From: Camillea tinctor
Taxonomy: Eukaryota; Ascomycota; Sordariomycetes; Xylariales; Xylariaceae
Assembly (NCBI GenBank): GCA_022578605.1
Contig: MU394065.1
Span: 372,001-436,000, forward strand
Direction: 5' to 3'
DNA: 64,000 bases
Below, in pieces: positions 58,247 to 64,000 of the stretch. The translations under genes were made by a program, and so were the position numbers. The first letter of the stretch is position 1. Each line of letters starts with the position of its first letter. Below the pieces are notes generated by a model. That model was not told the origin of the DNA, ran no database searches, and was given only the letters and a program-made list of their open reading frames with translations.

Positions 58247-61200
58247 AGAGCTGATGCGTTGGCCAGGTTTGAGAAATCGCTATACGACCTCATAAGGGGT
58301 ATGCGGAATCATAAAGGCAATGAGAAGGAATATATACAAAACTGCCTGAAAGAATGTCGCACCGAGATTCAAAGCCAGAACCTAGGTTAACTACATCCTT
58401 CGTACCGACACCGATGCCAATCCTGAAATGAAGCTGACCAATGCTATCTACCTCCAGACCTCAAGGCCACTGCTCTGCTGAAGTTGGTATACCTGGAAAT
58501 GTTCGGATATGATATGTCGTGGGCTTCTTTCAAAGTCCTCGAGGTTATGGCCTCCCCCAAGTACCACCAGAAACGTGTAGGATATCTCGCCGCCATCCAG
58601 AGCTTCCGTCCGGATACCGAGGTCCTGATGCTCGCTACAAACCTCCTCAAGAAGGTGTGCTTTCCCCCCCTATATTTCATATGCTTTAACTTATTATTGA
58701 TGGGTGTAATTCCAGGATTTGACCGCAGCATCGACTACAACCATAGCTCTTCCTATCGTCACCCTTCCTCACGTTATCACGCCCTCTCTCGCCCTCTCCG
58801 TCCTGCCCGACCTTCTCCCACGGTTGACCCATACCAACCCTGCCATTCGAAAGAAGACCATCGTCACTCTCTACAGACTGGCCCTCGTATACCCTGAGAC
58901 ATTACGTGCTGCCTGGCCTAAGATAAAGGAACGGTTGATGGACAGGTCCGAGGACCCCAGCGTCACCGCCGCGATTATCAACTTTATATGCGAGCTTGGC
59001 TGGCGCCGGCCTCATGGCTTCCTTCCCCTGGCCCCGAGGTTGTTTGAGCTACTAATTGATAGTGGGAATAACTGGATGGCAATAAAATTGATCAAGCTGG
59101 TATGGAGTTTGGGCTTCGGTCTTGCACAGTTTCCTCAGAAGTTGACTCGCTCTAGTTCGCGACCTTAACGCCGCTCGAGCCCAGGCTTGTTCGAAAGCTG
59201 CTGCCCCCGTTGACCGAGATCATCCAAACGACTCTAGCTCGATCTTTACAATATGAATGCATCCACGGAATCATACAAGGAGGTATTTTAGGTAGTGGTG
59301 ATGACGCAGACGGCAGGGAGGAGATTGCACTGCTTTGCGTCACCAAACTTCGGGATATGGTTATGGTAGATGAAGATGCTAATTGTAAGTTGGCGGGCTG
59401 CACGGGAGAAGTCGAAAGTCATTAACCAGCGGTTTCCAGTGAAATATGTCGCTCTACTTGCTTTCAACAAGATTGTTGTTACTCACCCTTGGCTGGTGGC
59501 TCAGCAGGAAGACGTGATTCTAGAATGCATCGACAGCGCCGATATTTCCATCCGCATAAAAGCGTTGGATCTAGTTCAGGGCATGGTCAGCAGCGACAAT
59601 CTTGTTTCGATCGTCAGTCGCCTCATGAGGCAGCTTAAGCTATCATCAGGGAGAGAACGGGGTCTCGATACGGGGCCCAGCTTAGGGGATTCAGATTCGG
59701 ACGATTTAGAAAAGGCCATCGATCCGGCACAAAGGGCAGCAGATCAAACGCCGCCGCTTCCAGATGACTACAAAACGGACGTTATCAACAGAATATTGGA
59801 CATGTGCTCCCACAATAACTATGCTAATCTCACGGATGGCAACATCGCGGAGTTTGAGTGGTATATTGATATATTGACCCAACTTGTCCGTTCCGCTCCC
59901 TTGCCCCGCCAAACTGGCGATATAGATTCCCTTGCGCTTCCCGGGGCGTCGCATATCGGAGATATATCCGAAAAAATTGGAAACGAGCTACGAAATATCA
60001 CCGTTAAGGTCCAAGCGATGCGTCCCATTGCTGTACAGGCTGCCGAAGTTATTGCCTCACAACTAAATAAAGATGTGTCGCCTGGCCATTCTATTATCTC
60101 CGGAGCATTGAAACCGGTTGCCTGGATCATCGGAGAGTTTGTACAGGAATTATCTTCACCGGAGGACAGTCTCGGTCTCTTACTTCAACTAATCCCGAAG
60201 GCAAGTTCTCCGGAGTCCTTAGTAGCTTGTCTTCAGGCGGTTATGAAAGTCTTTGCGTTAGTATCCGGGGACGAGTTGACATCCTGGACTCCGGAACGCA
60301 AATCTAAGATTTTACTCCTCATGGCCCGTATCATCCATACTTTCGAGGGCTTGGTACTTCATCCCAATCTCGAAGTCCAGGAGCGAGCAGTGGAATTCAC
60401 AGAGCTCCTCAAGCTTACAGCTGAGGCCGCTACTGGCCAAGACACATCAACTGAGACGATCCACCAAGACACTCCGTTGCTTCTGACACAAGCCATACCT
60501 TCTCTGTTCACCGGGTGGGAGTTGAACTCGGTTGCTATGGGTGCCCAGAAGAATGTGCCACTTCCGAATGGATTGGATCTGGACCAACCGATCAATCCGA
60601 ATTTGAACCATCTCCTAGCGTCTGCTGAATCGATGACAGCGCCAACCGATGATGGAGACGAGTTTGATACCTACTATTACCAACGTCCGCCCCCGACGAG
60701 TATTGTGTCAGAACCTACTATCAACCAGCTAGGTAATAAACGGGACGATGTCGCCAGTTCTTACCAGCAAGCCACAGAAGAAACCTATTTAGATGCGGAT
60801 ATTGTAGCCAGGCGGCGAGCTGAACGGCTAGAGAAGAACCGGGACGATCCCTTTTACATCCAAGAGGGTAGCTCTATTCAGAGATCTTCGACGCCTATTC
60901 ATAACATCCTCCAAAACTCTAACGGTCCTGACTTAGATGTCGATTCAATCCCCATAATGGAACTTGACCTTGACAAGTTTAGCGCCAACGTCAATAAGCC
61001 GCCCACTAAAATCTCAAAACCATCTCGACCGAAACCCCGGAAGCAGATCGTCATTGCGGCTGACGAGAATTTGGGGAGCAGCGGACAGAACACACCTAGG
61101 CTTTATGACTCGGAAAATAGTTCGGACGCCGCTGCTAAGACACGCATGAAAAAGTTAAAACAGTCGATACTCAGCGTTGATTCAACTAGTATAGGAGCGC

Positions 61201-61622
61201 TCAACTTGGAAGATGATCCAGATGCCCAGGGGTTCGATATCGAGGCTCGCCAGCGCGAGGAGGCAGAGATGGAACAAGCCATGAAGGAGATCGAGCGCCT
61301 ACGGCTCGAGAAGCAACGTGCCAACGAGCGTATACAGGTCGCGCAGGGCGTCGACGTTGAGGGTACAGTGGTAAAAAAGAAGAAGGTAAAGAAACCGAAG
61401 AAAGCGGCGACAGAACTAGCAGACGATGCAACGGCGGAAAACAGCAACGCTGCTGTGGCTGAGGGTGGTGATGCTGAAGTCGTAAAGCCTAAGAAAAAGA
61501 AAAAGAAGGCAGCAGCTACGTCAGAGGGCGGCCAGGACGCGGGCGCATCCACGTCGACAGGCGCGGTTAAACCAAAGAAGAAGAAGAAAGCTCGGACGGC
61601 TGAAATACAGGAGACCAACTGA
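58247..61622 (+). CDS. APL5: AP-3 complex delta-adaptin, 5' end unresolved
   Basis: Exons 58247-58385, 58458-58654, 58716-59099, 59156-59384 and 59440-61622 join in consistent phase to at least 1,043 residues. The first exon begins RADALARFEKSLYDLIRG after a TTAG acceptor, so an upstream exon must supply the ATG; I could not identify it with confidence. Adaptin-trunk segments follow: LLKLVYLEMFGYDMSWASFK, HQKRVGYLAAIQSF, NPAIRKKTIVTLYRLALVYP, the PPLTEIIQTTLARSLQYEC region and KYVALLAFNKIVVTHPWLV. The C-terminus is Lys-rich (VKKKKVKKPKKAA, VKPKKKKKKAA), as in delta adaptins. AP-3 forms coats that carry cargo from Golgi or endosome directly to the vacuole. Ser/Asp-rich hinge sequence lies near the middle. 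Confidence 0.9.
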
Positions 61623-62908
61623 AGGACATAGACATTTGGGGGGGTTTTCCCAGCCGGATCTTGCCTGTCTACCTAGCCTATCTGTCTGATTCCAAAGGGA
61701 TGACAGGAAAACCATGCCCCTCATACAGGTTGTGTGGCAGGTGACTATATATTTATACATCGTTAGGGTGTACATACAATAAACAAATGAATAGATAAAA
61801 GCAGTCCGATTTCCGAGTGTGGATATGAGGGTGTACATGTATGTGTATGTATGACTGGCTTTTTTATCGTGATAATAAGTGTTTTTGTAAGTAGAGAAAC
61901 AAGTATTGTGGTTCTGCATATCATTCAAGTTTTAGGAAGGACGGTTAGTTGGACTGATTGACTTGCTGGAGTATATATTACACCCCCTCCCCCTCCCCCA
62001 TTTTGGGGGGATCACTCGAGAGGAAGGGGAAAAGGAGTATATCATAGCTAAGAGGGATCTAGATATGTCTGCGAACCTTCCTACCTGCTTGTTATATTTA
62101 TACGCCAGGTAGGTTAGGGCAATATTATATCTCCCTTCCTATTCATATCTTCTACATAAGCCACCTAGGTTAGATATGTTTTTCTCGCCTAGGACTCGTG
62201 TCGCTTTCAAACACATATAATATGAATCTAGGTAGGTAGGTTAGATAGGTAATTTCATATTCTATATATCATAGGTTGGTACTACATAATACTTCGACAC
62301 TACAATCAACTAAAACTTAATGAATCCCACTTCCACGTCCCGTTCCCCCTTTCCTTCTCCCCTTCCTCTTAACGTGTGAAATGTAATAGCCTAACGGGCT
62401 ACTACCTTGTATGACTAAGCAGATAAAGTATAGTATATTATATCATGGTCGCATTACCTAGAATCCAACACAGACTCACTAGTTAACGCACCAGCAGCAA
62501 AAAGAAGAGAATCATAATAAACACAAATACAGCCATCATTAAAAAAAACACAATAATTCTTAATACTTCCATCTTCTGGTTGTTTCTTTTCTTGGAAATA
62601 CCTACTTCGTCTCCTAGCCTCTCTCCTTTACTCTTACGCTTCTTTCCGCATTGTATTGTACTTGCTGCTAATATATAAAAAAATTGAACTACTACCACCA
62701 TCACCACCACCACCTAAGCCTACACAACCAACCAGCCAAACCAAACCAAGCTATCTCCCTTAATATATCCTCTTTCTCCTTGTTTCTCTCTCTGGTTCTC
62801 TCTTTTCCCCTCTCGGAGGGGAAACAAAGGAATTCGGGGTTAAGTGTGAGGAAAATACACATCGAATACAGAAAAAAAAAGAATAAGTGTGTGGAAATTA
62901 GAAGATTA
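61623..62908. other. Intergenic between convergent genes
   Basis: 1.3 kb of 3' flanks of AP-3 delta and the RhoGAP gene. A C-run/G-run pair near 61,982-62,010 could form a weak hairpin, and TAGGTA repeats lie around 62,228-62,250. No gene is visible. Confidence 0.5.
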
Positions 62909-64000
62909 CTAATCATCCATTGGTGCATCGACGAGCGTTACGCCCCTATCCTGCGGTGTCGTGGTCGGCGTCATGTCGCTGTTGCCGCTGTCTACCGTCT
63001 TGGGCGTCGACGGCGTGCTTCCCGTGGAGGTGTGCGTCACGCGGCGGCCGCCTACGAAGCGCGCACCACTACGACCAATGCTATCGCGTTTCCCGAAGCC
63101 GCTGTCGTGCTTGTCCCTTCCCATGGAGTCCCGCTTGGGGAAGCTATCACGTTTCGCCATGATGCTCTCGGTGTCCAGCCGAGGTGGCTCAGCGTGTATG
63201 TGCGAGCCTCCATTCACCTCCGAGGGCGGCGTGCTGGTCCCGTCGGGCACCTCGAGACTCGATCTCTTCTTCGGGCCTAGGCTGCCGAGACTGCTGCGCT
63301 GGCGATCGTTATTTGATGTCGGACTCGCGATGGGGAACCGCGTCTCAGGTCCGCCAGTGCTTCTATCTCGTCGGTGACTCCGTAGGCCTGGTGCAGGACT
63401 AGTAGCACGGCCGCGGGGGCCTGCCTTCTCCATCAGAGCTCTTTGTCGTTCTTCCATGTGAGCTCTCCTATTGCTCTCATCCGTGCTGATGGCTCGCGGG
63501 CGATTGTTACTAACGGAACCTGTGTGCGTGACACTGGACATGCGCTTCAGTTCATTGAAGATAGCATCCTTATGAATAAACAAGTCCCGAATTAGGCGGA
63601 CGGGGTGTTTCTCTTCCATGGTCAATGACGTTTCTGTTCGAGGGCGTAATATGCACGGTGCCAGTGACGTAGCGAGGTTTTGAACGTATTGCTCGTCAGC
63701 TGATGTCAAGTCGATTAATCTCGTAAAATGGTTCATGCATGCATCAAGCGTAGCGATGTTAGTTAACCGTAGCTGAGAGAGAGTTTGCTGTAAGACTGCG
63801 ACCCTCGCCTCATCCGAACTTTCAGCGGTGGGGGTTGAGTAAATAGTTCTGATAATTTCGTAGACATGAGAAGATACGAGAGAATCTATACTGGTTAGCA
63901 TATGTTTAAGTAGACGGGTGGGAAATGAACATACCTGGTAGTTCCAATAGGTAGAGCTTCAAAAGGTATGCGACAGTAGGAATATCGAAGTCAGCTAAAG
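62909..64000 (-). CDS. RhoGAP-domain protein (Rgd1-like), 5' part outside window
   Basis: Exons 64000-63935 (partial) and 63885-62909 are separated by a 49-nt GTATGT intron whose TATAG acceptor restores ELPDSLVSSHVYEII. The first visible residues, LADFDIPTVAYLLKLYLLEL, are the middle of a RhoGAP domain. It continues NIATLDACMNHFTRLIDLTS and NLATSLAPCILRPR, and ends EEKHPVRLIRDLFIHKDAIF. RhoGAPs stimulate GTP hydrolysis on Rho/Cdc42 proteins controlling actin and wall synthesis. The resemblance is to fungal F-BAR plus RhoGAP proteins (Rgd1), but the F-BAR part would lie beyond the window. The C-terminal 200 residues are disordered, with three KRDS motifs (KRDSFP, KRDSMG, KRDSIG) that look like kinase sites. 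Confidence 0.85.

Noticed and set aside
61103..61618. 171-codon minus-strand frame rich in Phe and Ser
   Set aside because: Antisense shadow of the Lys-rich AP-3 delta C-terminus.

Overview
The window is nuclear DNA of a filamentous ascomycete (Pezizomycotina; a Sordariomycete-like fungus is my best guess, but I cannot place it further). The evidence is short introns (43 to about 300 nt) with CTRAC/CTAAC branch sites, single-gene transcription units on both strands, C/T-rich 5' leaders, and proteins of filamentous-fungus type such as Eisosome protein 1, a fungal ubiquitin-like-domain coiled-coil protein and an Mso1-type Sec1-binding protein. No operons, rRNA, convincing tRNA genes, CRISPR arrays or viral genes were found. 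I assembled exon structures by hand from splice signals, reading phase and family similarity remembered from general knowledge; no search was run.

Layout. 1-7 kb: an HSP90/sacsin-type ATPase-fold protein (minus, running off the left edge), an MMTAG2-like SR-rich protein (minus) and Mediator subunit MED6 (plus). 7-11 kb: gene-free DNA containing a 1,199-bp element with 75-bp terminal inverted repeats, TA target duplication and an interior of about 6% GC. 11-13 kb: a four-exon FAD monooxygenase (minus). 13.2-21.9 kb: a gene desert ending in a small, apparently well-expressed gene for a 73-residue protein built from repeats of a GRSGYN unit. 22-32 kb: MSS1 (mitochondrial tRNA wobble GTPase, minus), MAK16 (60S biogenesis, plus, with at least one apparent frameshift), an MSO1-like exocytosis factor (plus) and a GYP7 Rab GAP (plus). 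33-49 kb: VPS55 (minus), proteasome alpha subunit PRE5 (plus), ELP5 (minus), EIS1 (minus), a tyrosine/serine phosphatase (plus), TRM140 (minus) and COQ10 (plus). 49-64 kb: the ubiquitin-like-domain coiled-coil protein (minus), a 4-kb gene-free stretch, EMC2 (minus), AP-3 delta adaptin (plus) and the C-terminal part of a RhoGAP (minus, running off the right edge).

The genes are mostly conserved housekeeping genes and do not form one pathway. Two loose themes are visible. Three encode anticodon-region tRNA modification factors (MSS1, ELP5, TRM140). Several act in membrane traffic or membrane organisation (MSO1, GYP7, VPS55, EIS1, EMC2, AP-3 delta, RhoGAP). The unusual items are the repeat-peptide gene, the extremely AT-rich inverted-repeat element and the disrupted MAK16 reading frame.
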